Positions 24,783 through 33,024 of a DNA stretch of 64,000 nucleotides are shown in pieces. The translations under genes were made by a program, and so were the position numbers. Source of the stretch: Halomarinibacterium sp041392205 (GTDB lineage Bacteria > Bacteroidota > Bacteroidia > Flavobacteriales > Flavobacteriaceae). The first letter of the stretch is position 1, and each line of letters opens with the position of its first letter. Location: the NCBI GenBank assembly GCA_041392205.1, contig JAWKMO010000007.1, positions 1-64,000 of the forward strand, read 5' to 3'. A model generated the notes under the pieces. It was not told where the DNA came from, searched no databases, and worked only from the letters and a program-made list of their open reading frames with translations.

Positions 24783-26273
24783 ATGAAAACACTTACTTTT
24801 CTTTGGATATTCCTTAGCTTATTTGCATTACAGGGAGTTTCAGCACAACAAGAGATAGACTGGAAGAAAACACCCGTAAACTCATTACCCGTATTTTACA
24901 CCAAAAACCATTTTAATTTAAAGGGAGATATAAAATCTGAAAAGATCTCTGGAGAATGGGGCTACGAATATGTTTTTGATCAAAAAGGCAATTTAATTTG
25001 GTCCAAAAGTGCTCTTTTGGGAGATTATCAATATTTTTATGATGCTAACGGGAAACTATTAAAATCGGTTTCTAATACAGATTATGGAAGTATCACCGAT
25101 CTTTATACTCTGGATGATAAAGGACGTGTTATAGAATGGAAATATAGCGACGGAAGTGGTGGTCAAAAATATACCTATAACAATAAAGGTCTTTGGGAAA
25201 AAACCTTAGACTATTTAACTGGGCAACTCGTTAATTTTAAGTATTACGACTCCAACAATAGAATTATTAAAGAAGAAATTTATACTAATGGTAGTAAAAG
25301 TTTTCTTTATGAGTATCGTTATGCTACTTCTGGAAAATATCAAACCGTTACTAAAACTACCACGACACTAGCAGATAATAAAGTAACTACTTTTACAGAC
25401 TTCATCCTAGACGGTTATAACCTTTATAGTAGTTCCGATATTACCCTCACTTATGATGTAAAAGGAAACTGGTACCAAAAATTAAGTTATGGAAATATTT
25501 ATTCCACAAGAGAATTAACCTATCATGACGGAACAGTTTCTGGTAAATCATCAAATACAACTCCTTCCACTCCTTCCACTCCTTCGGCTCCAAAACCTAA
25601 CACTCCTGTTGCGTCCAACGATTGCGTTAGTGGCGATTGCCAAAACGGTTGGGGAAAGAAAAATTTTAGCTACGGCTATTATGAAGGCTTTTGGAAAAAT
25701 GGGAAACGTCATGGTTATGGGTTTTTTAGATGGACAGGCTCTGGAGATTACATGGGGTTCTGGGAAAATGATGATCTTCACGGGTATGGATGCTACCTTG
25801 GGACTAAAAAGAACATGATAGGGGAGTATAAAAATGGTATGTTAAATGGTGTTGCATATACTCATGATCTTGAAAATGAAAAATGGGAATACGGCGTTTT
25901 TAAAAATTATTTAATAGATACTCCTTATACATTTTACGATAATAAAATAACAACAGGCTGTATTGCTGGAGACTGTCAAAATAAGTACGGTAGGTACAAA
26001 TGGAGTAATGGCGATGTGTTTACAGGTTTCTTTAAAAACGGAATGATGTATATGGGCACGTATACTTTTGCCTCTGGCGATAAATACGAAGGAATGTTTA
26101 ACAGCAACAATCAATACCATGGGCAAGGAAGGTTTTTCTTTAAAGACAAATCCTATTATGGAGGCGAATGGGTTAATGGTCAACAACACGGGTTAGGGTA
26201 TTATTATGATAGTAATTTTAGTAAAAAAATAGGCGAATGGAGTAATGGTAAATTAATAAAGTCTTACCAATAA
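24783..26273 (+). CDS. Secreted MORN-repeat protein 2 with YD-like N-terminus
   Basis: A 496-residue protein with a signal peptide (FLWIFLSLFALQGVSAQ). Residues about 45-245 hold YD/RHS-like units (FDQKGNLIWSKS, YDANGKLLKSV, YDSNNRIIKEE). A Ser-Thr-Pro linker (TPSTPSTPSAPKPNTP) leads to MORN units from residue about 280, again in two blocks opened by Cys motifs CVSGDCQNGWG and CIAGDCQNKYG. The C-terminal half is a paralogue of the preceding protein, with a different sensor-like or binding N-terminus attached. Confidence 0.85.
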   Translation: MKTLTFLWIFLSLFALQGVSAQQEIDWKKTPVNSLPVFYTKNHFNLKGDIKSEKISGEWGYEYVFDQKGNLIWSKSALLGDYQYFYDANGKLLKSVSNTDYGSITDLYTLDDKGRVIEWKYSDGSGGQKYTYNNKGLWEKTLDYLTGQLVNFKYYDSNNRIIKEEIYTNGSKSFLYEYRYATSGKYQTVTKTTTTLADNKVTTFTDFILDGYNLYSSSDITLTYDVKGNWYQKLSYGNIYSTRELTYHDGTVSGKSSNTTPSTPSTPSAPKPNTPVASNDCVSGDCQNGWGKKNFSYGYYEGFWKNGKRHGYGFFRWTGSGDYMGFWENDDLHGYGCYLGTKKNMIGEYKNGMLNGVAYTHDLENEKWEYGVFKNYLIDTPYTFYDNKITTGCIAGDCQNKYGRYKWSNGDVFTGFFKNGMMYMGTYTFASGDKYEGMFNSNNQYHGQGRFFFKDKSYYGGEWVNGQQHGLGYYYDSNFSKKIGEWSNGKLIKSYQ

Positions 26274-26293
26274 ATGGTTTTTTATTAAGGAAT

Positions 26294-26315
26294 AAACACG
26301 GCAAGTGCCGTGTTT
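26294..26315 (+). promoter_or_regulatory. 7-2-7 palindrome, site 5 (perfect, extended)
   Basis: The core ACACGGCA-AG-TGCCGTGT is perfect, extending to a 10-bp arm each side. A T run follows, so it may serve as the terminator of MORN gene 2 as well as the operator of the first kinase gene 35 bp downstream. No TTTG-type -7 element is seen at the 22-bp distance found at the other sites. Confidence 0.6.
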
Positions 26316-26350
26316 ATTTTTTGTAGATTTATCGTTTAGTATCAATTTAT

Positions 26351-28306
26351 ATGAAGCCTTTTTTAATAACTGCAATTTTCCTTATTTCATTTTATTCTCT
26401 TGCTCAAAGTGTTCCACGGGAAATAGATAGTTTAATGCAGGTTGCAAAAACAGCCAATGATTCAGTAAAGCTTAGAATTTATAATAAGGTTTCGTTCTAC
26501 TATATTTTTAACAATCCATCAAAAGCGAAAGAATTACTCTTAAAAGGAATAACACTATCTCAAAAAAATAAAAACTTCTTTTCTGAAGCAGAGCTGACTA
26601 ATACTTATGGAATTTATTTTGATGTTTCAGGAAAATCAGACTCTGCAAAATATTTTTTCGAAAAAGCATATACCCTAAGCAAAGACCATCAACACTCCAT
26701 TATTGAAGTGATGGTAATTAATAATTTAGGAATGTTTCATTGGAATAAGGGACAATACCAAGAAGCTCTCGATTATTTCTTTCAATCTTTGGCAATGGAC
26801 GAAAAAATGTCTGGAAGCAACAAAACAGATACCTATCTTAACAATATTGGTTTAATCTACCAAGAAATGGGGCTATACGACAAGGCTTTAGAATACCATA
26901 ATAAAGCACTTACTATAAGACGGGAGCTTAAAAAGATATCCGATATTCCAGTATCCCTAAACAATCTGGCCATTAGTCTTACTGAAAAAAGAAATTATCA
27001 AGAAGCAGAGGCCACACTAAATGAGTGTTTGCAATTGGCAAAACAAGCAAATGAAAAAGGAGTGTATTGCAGCTGTCTTAATAGTTTAAGTAATATTTAC
27101 ATTAGTACCCAAAGAATTAAAGAAGCTATTCCAATTCTAGAGGAATCTATTGAGATTAGAGAAAAGTTTAATATCGATCGAAGGGCAAATTTAAGTTCAA
27201 TTGCAAATTTAATTGAAGCCTATAATGAAATTGGAACCCCCAAAAAGGCACTTCCCTATATAGAAGCAGGAATAAAATTCTTAGATGAATTCCCCGATTT
27301 AAAAATAGCGGCGGTAGATTTTTATGCAAATACTACAAATACCTATTTTCAGTTAAATGAAGTTGATAAAGGAACAGCCTATTTTAAGCTTACCTTAAAA
27401 AGTAAAGACAGTATTTTTTCACTCCAAAATGCTGAAAACCTAGCAACCCTTGAAACCCAATATGAAACCGAAAAAACAGCACACGATCTTGCCAAAACTA
27501 GGGCCTCTCTTGCCGAAAAAGAGCTCGAGGTAGAGCGAAAAAATGGACTGCTTTACGGAAGCGTAGGGTTGGCAATTATTCTTGGCTTAATTGGTTATCT
27601 TTTCTATAAGCAACAACGATTAAAAAATCGTCAACTTACCCGTGAAGCCGAATTAAAAACAGCACTCACAAAAATTGAAACCCAAAACAAACTCCAAGAA
27701 CAAAGGCTTCGTATTTCTAGAGATTTGCACGATAATATTGGGTCGCAACTTACTTTTGTGACCTCTTCAATAGATAATTTAAAATATGGACTAGGGGATA
27801 AGAATTCCAATGTTTCTGAAAAGTTAGGAAACATAAGTGAATTTACCACCCAAACAATTTACGAACTGCGAGATACCATTTGGGCAATGAATAAAGAAGA
27901 AATCTCTCTAGAAGATTTGCAAGCTCGTATTTCCAATTTCATTGAAAAAGCAGGTTCGGCAAATGGGCAAATGCGGTTTAGTTTTGAAATTGCAAGTACT
28001 ATTTCCAACGAACTTTTATTGCCTTCCATTGTAGGGATGAACATCTATCGAATTATTCAAGAAGGTGTAAACAACGCATTAAAATATGCCGTAGCGAAAA
28101 CTATTATCGTTCGTATTTCAGAAAAAAATAACCAATACCAGCTTTCTATTATTGATGATGGTAAAGGATTTGATATCACAAAAGTGGAATTAGGCAATGG
28201 ACTTAATAATATAAAAAAACGCACAAAGGATATTGGAGGAGAGGTAACTATTGGATCAAAACCCACAGAGGGAACAACTATTACGGTAACTTTTCCAAAG
28301 GGCTAA
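26351..28306 (+). CDS. TPR sensor histidine kinase 1 (HisKA_3 type)
   Basis: A 651-residue protein: signal peptide, seven or more TPR units (about 35-365), a coiled coil, one membrane helix at about 400-418 (GSVGLAIILGLIGYLFY) and a cytoplasmic kinase. The phosphorylated His is H460 in RISRDLHDNIGSQLT, the HisKA_3 motif that pairs with NarL-type regulators. The ATP-binding domain has NALKYAV, DDGKGFD and GNGLNNIKKR. It should sense a periplasmic signal through the TPR region. Its paralogue and the response regulator gene follow. Confidence 0.93.
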   Translation: MKPFLITAIFLISFYSLAQSVPREIDSLMQVAKTANDSVKLRIYNKVSFYYIFNNPSKAKELLLKGITLSQKNKNFFSEAELTNTYGIYFDVSGKSDSAKYFFEKAYTLSKDHQHSIIEVMVINNLGMFHWNKGQYQEALDYFFQSLAMDEKMSGSNKTDTYLNNIGLIYQEMGLYDKALEYHNKALTIRRELKKISDIPVSLNNLAISLTEKRNYQEAEATLNECLQLAKQANEKGVYCSCLNSLSNIYISTQRIKEAIPILEESIEIREKFNIDRRANLSSIANLIEAYNEIGTPKKALPYIEAGIKFLDEFPDLKIAAVDFYANTTNTYFQLNEVDKGTAYFKLTLKSKDSIFSLQNAENLATLETQYETEKTAHDLAKTRASLAEKELEVERKNGLLYGSVGLAIILGLIGYLFYKQQRLKNRQLTREAELKTALTKIETQNKLQEQRLRISRDLHDNIGSQLTFVTSSIDNLKYGLGDKNSNVSEKLGNISEFTTQTIYELRDTIWAMNKEEISLEDLQARISNFIEKAGSANGQMRFSFEIASTISNELLLPSIVGMNIYRIIQEGVNNALKYAVAKTIIVRISEKNNQYQLSIIDDGKGFDITKVELGNGLNNIKKRTKDIGGEVTIGSKPTEGTTITVTFPKG

Positions 28307-28324
28307 ATACGCCAATTGCCTTAT
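28307..28324 (+). promoter_or_regulatory. 7-2-7 palindrome, site 6
   Basis: ATACGCCA-AT-TGCCTTAT directly follows the stop of kinase 1. It ends 22 bp before TACTTTTA (28347-28354), a seven-of-eight match to TAnnTTTG. Confidence 0.7.
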
Positions 28325-28378
28325 TTCAAAACAAGGGATCTATCACTACTTTTAAGGCGTAACCAAAAACATAATCTT

Positions 28379-28612
28379 GTGATCTGGATTCTTTCCATAA
28401 CGCTATTAATTTGCTTATGGCTTTGGCTATTTTTTAAAAAAAGCAACCAAAAGTATCTACAACAAAATTCCTTTCAGCAAATGCAATTGCAGCGTAATAT
28501 TGCGATTCATGCAGCACAAATACAAGTAAGGAGCATCCATTTAGACAAGTACCATTTTTTACAATACAATCTTCAAGAAGCCTTGCACTCCCAACCCGAA
28601 ATTAAACTTTAG
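28379..28612 (+). CDS. Possible small membrane protein between the kinases
   Basis: A 77-residue frame starting with GTG, 25 bp behind the predicted -7 element of site 6. It has one hydrophobic helix (WILSITLLICLWLWLFF) and a Gln-rich helical tail (NSFQQMQLQRN). A TTG at 28316 opens the same frame but lies within the palindrome and upstream of the promoter. It could be a small partner of the kinases, or untranslated leader DNA; no homologue is known to me. Confidence 0.4.
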   Translation: MIWILSITLLICLWLWLFFKKSNQKYLQQNSFQQMQLQRNIAIHAAQIQVRSIHLDKYHFLQYNLQEALHSQPEIKL

Positions 28613-28640
28613 TTTGTATCTTCGAGTAAAACAACTAGCT

Positions 28641-30602
28641 ATGTCATACCGCTTTATTATTGCCCTCGTAGCATTCCATTTGATTGGTTTTTTAGGCCGT
28701 TCCCAAGAAACATTGCAAAACATAGATAGCGTTTTAACGGTTCTGCAAAAGACACCTGAAGACACTTCTAAAGCCATATTGTATCAAAAAATTGGTGGAC
28801 ACTACAATGTAACCAACCTAGATAGCGCCCAAGCGTTTTTCAGAAAAGGAGTAACACTTTCTAAGGCTCTTCGTTACAAAAAAGGGGAGTGGATGAACCT
28901 AAATGGCATTGGCAATTTCCATGAGCGTAAAACACAGTATGATAGCGCCATGTATTATTACAACAAAGCCTTAACTCTTGTAGAGGAAACACAAAGCACC
29001 AAAGGTTTTGCCATAGTACTCAATAACATTGCTACTATTCATATTAGGCAAGGCAATTACAAAAAAGCCTTAGGATACCTTTTTGATGCCCTTACAGCCG
29101 AAGAAAAACTAAAAAACCCAAACGGTATTGCCCAAGCGTATAACAATATTGGGGTGGTATATTACTATATTCAGGATTTCGATAAAACCACTTTTTACCT
29201 AACCGAAGCATTAAAAACACAAGAACAATTAGGAAATTTTGATGGACTAATAAATGGATATAATAACGTAGGGGCTATTTACGACTACCAAAAAAAATAC
29301 GATGAGGCTATTACTTCCTATTCCAAAGGATTAGAAATTGCCAAGAAAATAAAAGATAAAAAAATGCAGGCTACCCAACTTTCTAATATTGCTTTAGCCT
29401 ACAGTAATAAAAAGGAATTTTCCACTGCCGAAAGAATTTTTAACGAAGCCGTTGCGTTACGGCAAGAAATTAAAGACTATAATGGAGAGGCCTTTAGTTA
29501 TCAAGCTTTTGGACAAATGTATTTGGAGAAAAAAAATTATTCAAAAGCAAAATTATATTTCGATAAAGGGATTGAAATTGCAGACCTTCGAGGCCTTAAA
29601 ATAGTTAAGAAAGAAATTTTGGAAGCGTTGGTTACCTATGCTGAAGCACAATCAGATTATAAAAGTGCAAATGAGTACTTAAAACAGTTTTTGATAATTA
29701 AAGACTCCTTATTAAATGAAGAAAGTGCAAAGGCCATTGCAGAGATTGAAACCAAGTATGAAACCGAAAAAAAAGAAAAAGAAATTGTAGCGCAACGTGC
29801 CCAATTAGCTGAAAAAGACCTCGAAGTACGTCGTAAAAATACTTGGATTTATGGAGGATTTGGATTAGCCATCGTATTAGGATTACTAGGGTATTTGGTA
29901 TACAATCAACAAAAATTAAAGAATCACCAATTACAAAAAGAAAGCGAACTTAAAGAAGCATTAGCCCGAATAGAAACCCAAAATAAATTGCAAGAGCAGC
30001 GATTGCGTATCTCAAGAGATTTACACGATAATATTGGCTCGCAACTCACTTTTATTATTTCCAGTCTCGATAATTTAAAATATGGTTTTCCAGATATGAA
30101 AGAAACTTTGGGGGATAAACTTTCGGGGATAAGTAGTTTTACTTCCCAAACCATTTATGAATTGCGAGATACTATCTGGGCCATGAACAAAAGTGAAATC
30201 TCTTTTGAAGACCTTCAGTCCCGTATTACTAATTTTATCAATCAAGCGCAAGCAGCTTCTTCCAGAGTTTTGTTTTCCTTTAATATCGATAAAGAGCACG
30301 ATGAAGTATCTTATCTTACCTCTATACAAGGGATGAATATTTATAGAATCATTCAAGAAGCCGTTAATAATGCATTAAAATATGCCAATGCATCACAAAT
30401 AAAAATCCATGTAGCTTCACAAAAAAATGAGATCACTATTGAAATTCAAGATAACGGAAAAGGTTTTTCAGAAGATAAAATTATACCGGGGAATGGTCTT
30501 ATGAACATGAAAAAAAGGGCAAGTGACCTAGGGGGTAAAGTAAACATTCTATCTTCAATTAATAATGGCACCACTGTGAAATTAGTTCTTCCAATAATTT
30601 AA
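28641..30602 (+). CDS. TPR sensor histidine kinase 2 (HisKA_3 type)
   Basis: A 653-residue paralogue of the kinase upstream with the same order: signal peptide (FIIALVAFHLIGFLGRSQ), TPR units (about 30-350), a coiled coil, one membrane helix near 402-420 and the kinase core. The phospho-His is H462 in RISRDLHDNIGSQLT, followed by NALKYAN, DNGKGFS and GNGLMNMKKR. The kinase core is much closer to its partner than the TPR sensor part, which suggests two inputs to one response. The ATG at 28641 fits the signal peptide better than an in-frame TTG at 28614. Confidence 0.93.
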   Translation: MSYRFIIALVAFHLIGFLGRSQETLQNIDSVLTVLQKTPEDTSKAILYQKIGGHYNVTNLDSAQAFFRKGVTLSKALRYKKGEWMNLNGIGNFHERKTQYDSAMYYYNKALTLVEETQSTKGFAIVLNNIATIHIRQGNYKKALGYLFDALTAEEKLKNPNGIAQAYNNIGVVYYYIQDFDKTTFYLTEALKTQEQLGNFDGLINGYNNVGAIYDYQKKYDEAITSYSKGLEIAKKIKDKKMQATQLSNIALAYSNKKEFSTAERIFNEAVALRQEIKDYNGEAFSYQAFGQMYLEKKNYSKAKLYFDKGIEIADLRGLKIVKKEILEALVTYAEAQSDYKSANEYLKQFLIIKDSLLNEESAKAIAEIETKYETEKKEKEIVAQRAQLAEKDLEVRRKNTWIYGGFGLAIVLGLLGYLVYNQQKLKNHQLQKESELKEALARIETQNKLQEQRLRISRDLHDNIGSQLTFIISSLDNLKYGFPDMKETLGDKLSGISSFTSQTIYELRDTIWAMNKSEISFEDLQSRITNFINQAQAASSRVLFSFNIDKEHDEVSYLTSIQGMNIYRIIQEAVNNALKYANASQIKIHVASQKNEITIEIQDNGKGFSEDKIIPGNGLMNMKKRASDLGGKVNILSSINNGTTVKLVLPII

Positions 30603-30619
30603 TAAGGCAACTGCCGTAT
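30602..30619 (+). promoter_or_regulatory. 7-2-7 palindrome, site 7
   Basis: ATAAGGCA-AC-TGCCGTAT begins in the stop codon of kinase 2. TATTTTTA, a seven-of-eight -7 match, starts 24 bp after its last base (one base further than at the other sites), and TTG lies at 30619-30621. It would control the response regulator gene. Confidence 0.7.
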
Positions 30620-30679
30620 TGGATAGTAGTAAAAAAATAAAGTATTTTTATAAATACTAATCCAAGCCAAAAAAAGAAT

Positions 30680-31330
30680 ATGAGCCTCAAGATAGCCATT
30701 GTAGATGATAATTCGTTTCTCATTCATGCCATTAAAGAAAAGTTGTCTTTTTTTGAAGATATTATAGTAAAACACACCTCTTTAAATGGAAGTGAACTAT
30801 TGGCAAAGCTTGAAGAAAATCATACTATCGATCTTATTTTAATGGATATTGAAATGCCGGTTTTAAATGGCATTGAAACCACTCAAGTGGTAAAACAAAA
30901 ATATCCTCAAATAAAAATAATCATGCTCACCGCTTTTGATAATGATGAAAACATTTTTAATGCTATAAAAGCAGGAGCCGATGGTTATTTACTTAAAGAA
31001 ATTAACCCAAAAGATTTATACAACGGTATCGTGGAAACCTTAAATGGGGGTGCGGCCATGAATCCATCTATAGCTTTAAAGACCTTAAAACTGCTCCGAA
31101 ATCCACTTTCTATAGACAACGAAAAAGATAAAGAGGACATCTCATTAAGCAAACGCGAAGTTGAGGTATTAGAGCAATTAAGCGCAGGATTAAGTTATAC
31201 TATTATTGCCGAAAACTTGTTTTTATCACCCAGTACGGTACGCAAACACATTGAAAATATCTATCAAAAACTACAGGTGCACAGCAAAATAGAAGCAGTA
31301 CAAAAAGCGAAACGACACAATATTATATAA
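30680..31330 (+). CDS. NarL/LuxR-family response regulator
   Basis: A 216-residue protein. The receiver domain has the acidic pair D9/D10, phospho-acceptor D56 (LMDIEMP), T84 and K106. The C-terminal LuxR helix-turn-helix (about 150-210) includes LSKREVEVLEQLSAGLSY and LSPSTVRKHIENIYQKL. All residues for phosphorylation are present. Two HisKA_3 kinases directly upstream are the obvious partners. NarL-type proteins bind 7-2-7 inverted heptamers, and a palindrome of exactly that shape precedes this gene, both kinases and four other genes. Confidence 0.96.
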   Translation: MSLKIAIVDDNSFLIHAIKEKLSFFEDIIVKHTSLNGSELLAKLEENHTIDLILMDIEMPVLNGIETTQVVKQKYPQIKIIMLTAFDNDENIFNAIKAGADGYLLKEINPKDLYNGIVETLNGGAAMNPSIALKTLKLLRNPLSIDNEKDKEDISLSKREVEVLEQLSAGLSYTIIAENLFLSPSTVRKHIENIYQKLQVHSKIEAVQKAKRHNII

Positions 31331-31333
31331 AAA

Positions 31334-31387
31334 ATCCCCCTTTTGAAATACCTGTCGAAAACTTGTTTCGGTAAGAACTTAGGGGAT
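31334..31387. terminator. Possible bidirectional hairpin between converging genes
   Basis: ATCCCC at 31334-31339 can pair with GGGGAT at 31382-31387, and an inner stem CCTGTCGAAA/TTTCGG lies between. It separates the response regulator gene from the end of metK. Confidence 0.35.
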
Positions 31388-31403
31388 GTTATTAACTCTT
31401 AAA

Positions 31404-32660
31404 TTATAATCCAAAGGCAGACTTTACCTTATCCACATAATCCAACTTTTCCCAAGTAAACAATTCCACCTCCACTTTTTTATCCCCTCCGTTGGGTAAA
31501 TTAAATGTTTTGGAAACCACTTCATTTTTACGTCCCATATGGCCATAAGCAGCAGTTTCAGAATACATTGGTTGTCTTAGTTTTAACCGTTTCTCAATCG
31601 CAGCTGGGCGCATGTCGAAAATTTCAGAAACTTTTTTGGCGATTTCACCATTGGTCAAATTTACTTTGGAAGTTCCGTAAGTATCTACAAAAATTCCCAT
31701 AGGCTCTACCACACCAATAGCATAACTTACTTGTATTAATACTTCATCACAAAGTCCTGCGGCGACTAAGTTTTTTGCAATATGGCGGGTAGCATAAGCG
31801 GCAGAGCGATCTACTTTACTTGGATCTTTTCCGCTAAAAGCCCCACCTCCGTGTGCCCCTTTTCCACCATAAGTATCTACAATTATTTTTCTTCCTGTTA
31901 ATCCCGTATCTCCATGGGGGCCACCAATAACAAACTTACCAGTTGGGTTAATATGGTATTTAATTTTGTCATTAAATAATTGCTGTAATTCAGGTTTCAG
32001 CTTTGCCTTAACTCTAGGAATAAGAATATTGATGATGTCACTTTTTATTTGGGCGAGCATGGCCGTTTCATCGCTATTAAAATCGTCATGTTGTGTTGAA
32101 ACGACAATTGAGTCAATTCGAATGGGGGTATTATCGTCATTATATTCAATAGTCACTTGACTTTTGGAGTCGGGTCGTAGATACGGGATTTCCTTTTCTT
32201 CTCTACGTAATTCAGCTAATTCAAGTAAAATTTTATGAGATAAATCCAATGCTAGTGGCATATAGTTTTCGGTTTCCTTAGTAGCATACCCAAACATCAT
32301 TCCTTGATCTCCTGCACCTTGTTCCTCTTTGTTAGCACGGTCCACACCACGATTAATATCATCACTTTGTTCGTGAATGGCAGAAAGTACCCCACATGAG
32401 TTTCCATCAAATTGATACTCTCCTTTGGTGTATCCTATTTTGTTAATAACATCTCGTGCAATTTTTTGTACATCGAGATATACACTCGATTTTACTTCTC
32501 CAGCCAAAACCACTTGTCCGGTTGTAACCAAGGTTTCACAAGCCACTTTTGAATTGGGATCGAAAGCCAAAAAATTATCGATTAATGCATCACTAATTTG
32601 GTCGGCTACTTTGTCGGGATGTCCTTCCGAAACGCTTTCGGAAGTAAATAAATATGCCAT
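31404..32660 (-). CDS. metK: S-adenosylmethionine synthase
   Basis: A 418-residue protein that makes SAM from methionine and ATP. It shows GHPDKVADQISDA at residue 14, the GDQGMMFGYA block and the Gly-rich loop GGAHGGGAFSGKD, with the Lys and His residues of the active site. An insertion relative to E. coli MetK around residues 150-200 is usual for Bacteroidota. Its leader carries a SAM-II-like riboswitch, and the divergent operon carries SAM-I, so SAM controls both sides of the intergenic region. Confidence 0.98.
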   Translation of the reverse strand: MAYLFTSESVSEGHPDKVADQISDALIDNFLAFDPNSKVACETLVTTGQVVLAGEVKSSVYLDVQKIARDVINKIGYTKGEYQFDGNSCGVLSAIHEQSDDINRGVDRANKEEQGAGDQGMMFGYATKETENYMPLALDLSHKILLELAELRREEKEIPYLRPDSKSQVTIEYNDDNTPIRIDSIVVSTQHDDFNSDETAMLAQIKSDIINILIPRVKAKLKPELQQLFNDKIKYHINPTGKFVIGGPHGDTGLTGRKIIVDTYGGKGAHGGGAFSGKDPSKVDRSAAYATRHIAKNLVAAGLCDEVLIQVSYAIGVVEPMGIFVDTYGTSKVNLTNGEIAKKVSEIFDMRPAAIEKRLKLRQPMYSETAAYGHMGRKNEVVSKTFNLPNGGDKKVEVELFTWEKLDYVDKVKSAFGL

Positions 32661-32719
32661 AATAAAAAAAATTTATATTTTTTAGGAAAACGTTTTACTG
32701 AAGCTGTAAAGGGAGTAAT

Positions 32720-32772
32720 TACTGCCTTTAGCATTTTTTTGCGAGGTTGCAATCAGTCAAATCTTTCCTCTT
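32720..32772 (-). promoter_or_regulatory. SAM-II-like riboswitch in the metK leader
   Basis: Read on the minus strand the leader has GAGG (32770-32767), GATTTGACTGATTGCAA, CCTC (32746-32743), an A-rich stretch and GCTAAAGG (32732-32725). GAGG/CCTC forms P1, and the conserved GATTTG, ATTGCAA and GCTAAAG blocks match my recollection of the SAM-II (metA motif) pseudoknot. The 3' pseudoknot strand can instead join a hairpin, TAAAGG-C-AGTAA with TTACT-C-CCTTTA (32730-32707), a candidate alternative fold. A covariance search would settle the class. Confidence 0.75.
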
Positions 32773-32781
32773 AATTTCGCG

Positions 32782-32789
32782 CAAATGTA
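32782..32789 (-). promoter_or_regulatory. -7 element of the metK promoter
   Basis: TACATTTG on the minus strand, matching TAnnTTTG. Transcription should start just before the SAM-II-like aptamer, leaving a leader of about 115 nt. Confidence 0.6.
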
Positions 32790-32853
32790 CATATTTAAAT
32801 AAAAATAGAAAAGTTATCTCGGCAAGCATTCTAAATAAAAAGTTCAAATTAAT

Positions 32854-32885
32854 TTGGAGAAGTTAATTTTGTTTTTAAATATTTG
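32854..32885 (+). promoter_or_regulatory. Promoter of the first SAM-I-controlled operon
   Basis: TTG at 32854-32856 and AATATTTG at 32878-32885 are separated by 21 bp, shortly upstream of the SAM-I aptamer. Confidence 0.6.
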
Positions 32886-32913
32886 CACTCATAAAGTTCA
32901 ATAACTTACTGAA

Positions 32914-33023
32914 ATGTTATCAAGAAAGGTGGAGGGATTAGACCCTTTGAAGCCTTAGCAACCCTTTGTTCTACAAAGAAGGTGCTACATTCTACACTGC
33001 TTTTTGCAGCTGATAGATAACGA
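32914..33023 (+). promoter_or_regulatory. SAM-I (S-box) riboswitch 1
   Basis: P1 is GTTATC (32916-32921) with GATAAC (33016-33021). Inside are the S-box landmarks CAAGAAAGGTGGAGGGA, GACCCTTTGAAGCC and TTAGCAACCC, followed by a variable P3/P4 region. It shares a nearly identical core with a second copy at 37086. A hairpin with T run follows directly, so SAM binding should end transcription ahead of the transsulfuration gene. Confidence 0.95.
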
Positions 33024-33024
33024 C

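Noticed and set aside
24712..26315. Sites 4 and 5 read as plain rho-independent terminators
   Set aside because: They may terminate as well, but the same palindrome without T runs occurs at sites 1-3, 6 and 7, and site 4 keeps the 22-bp gap to a -7 element.
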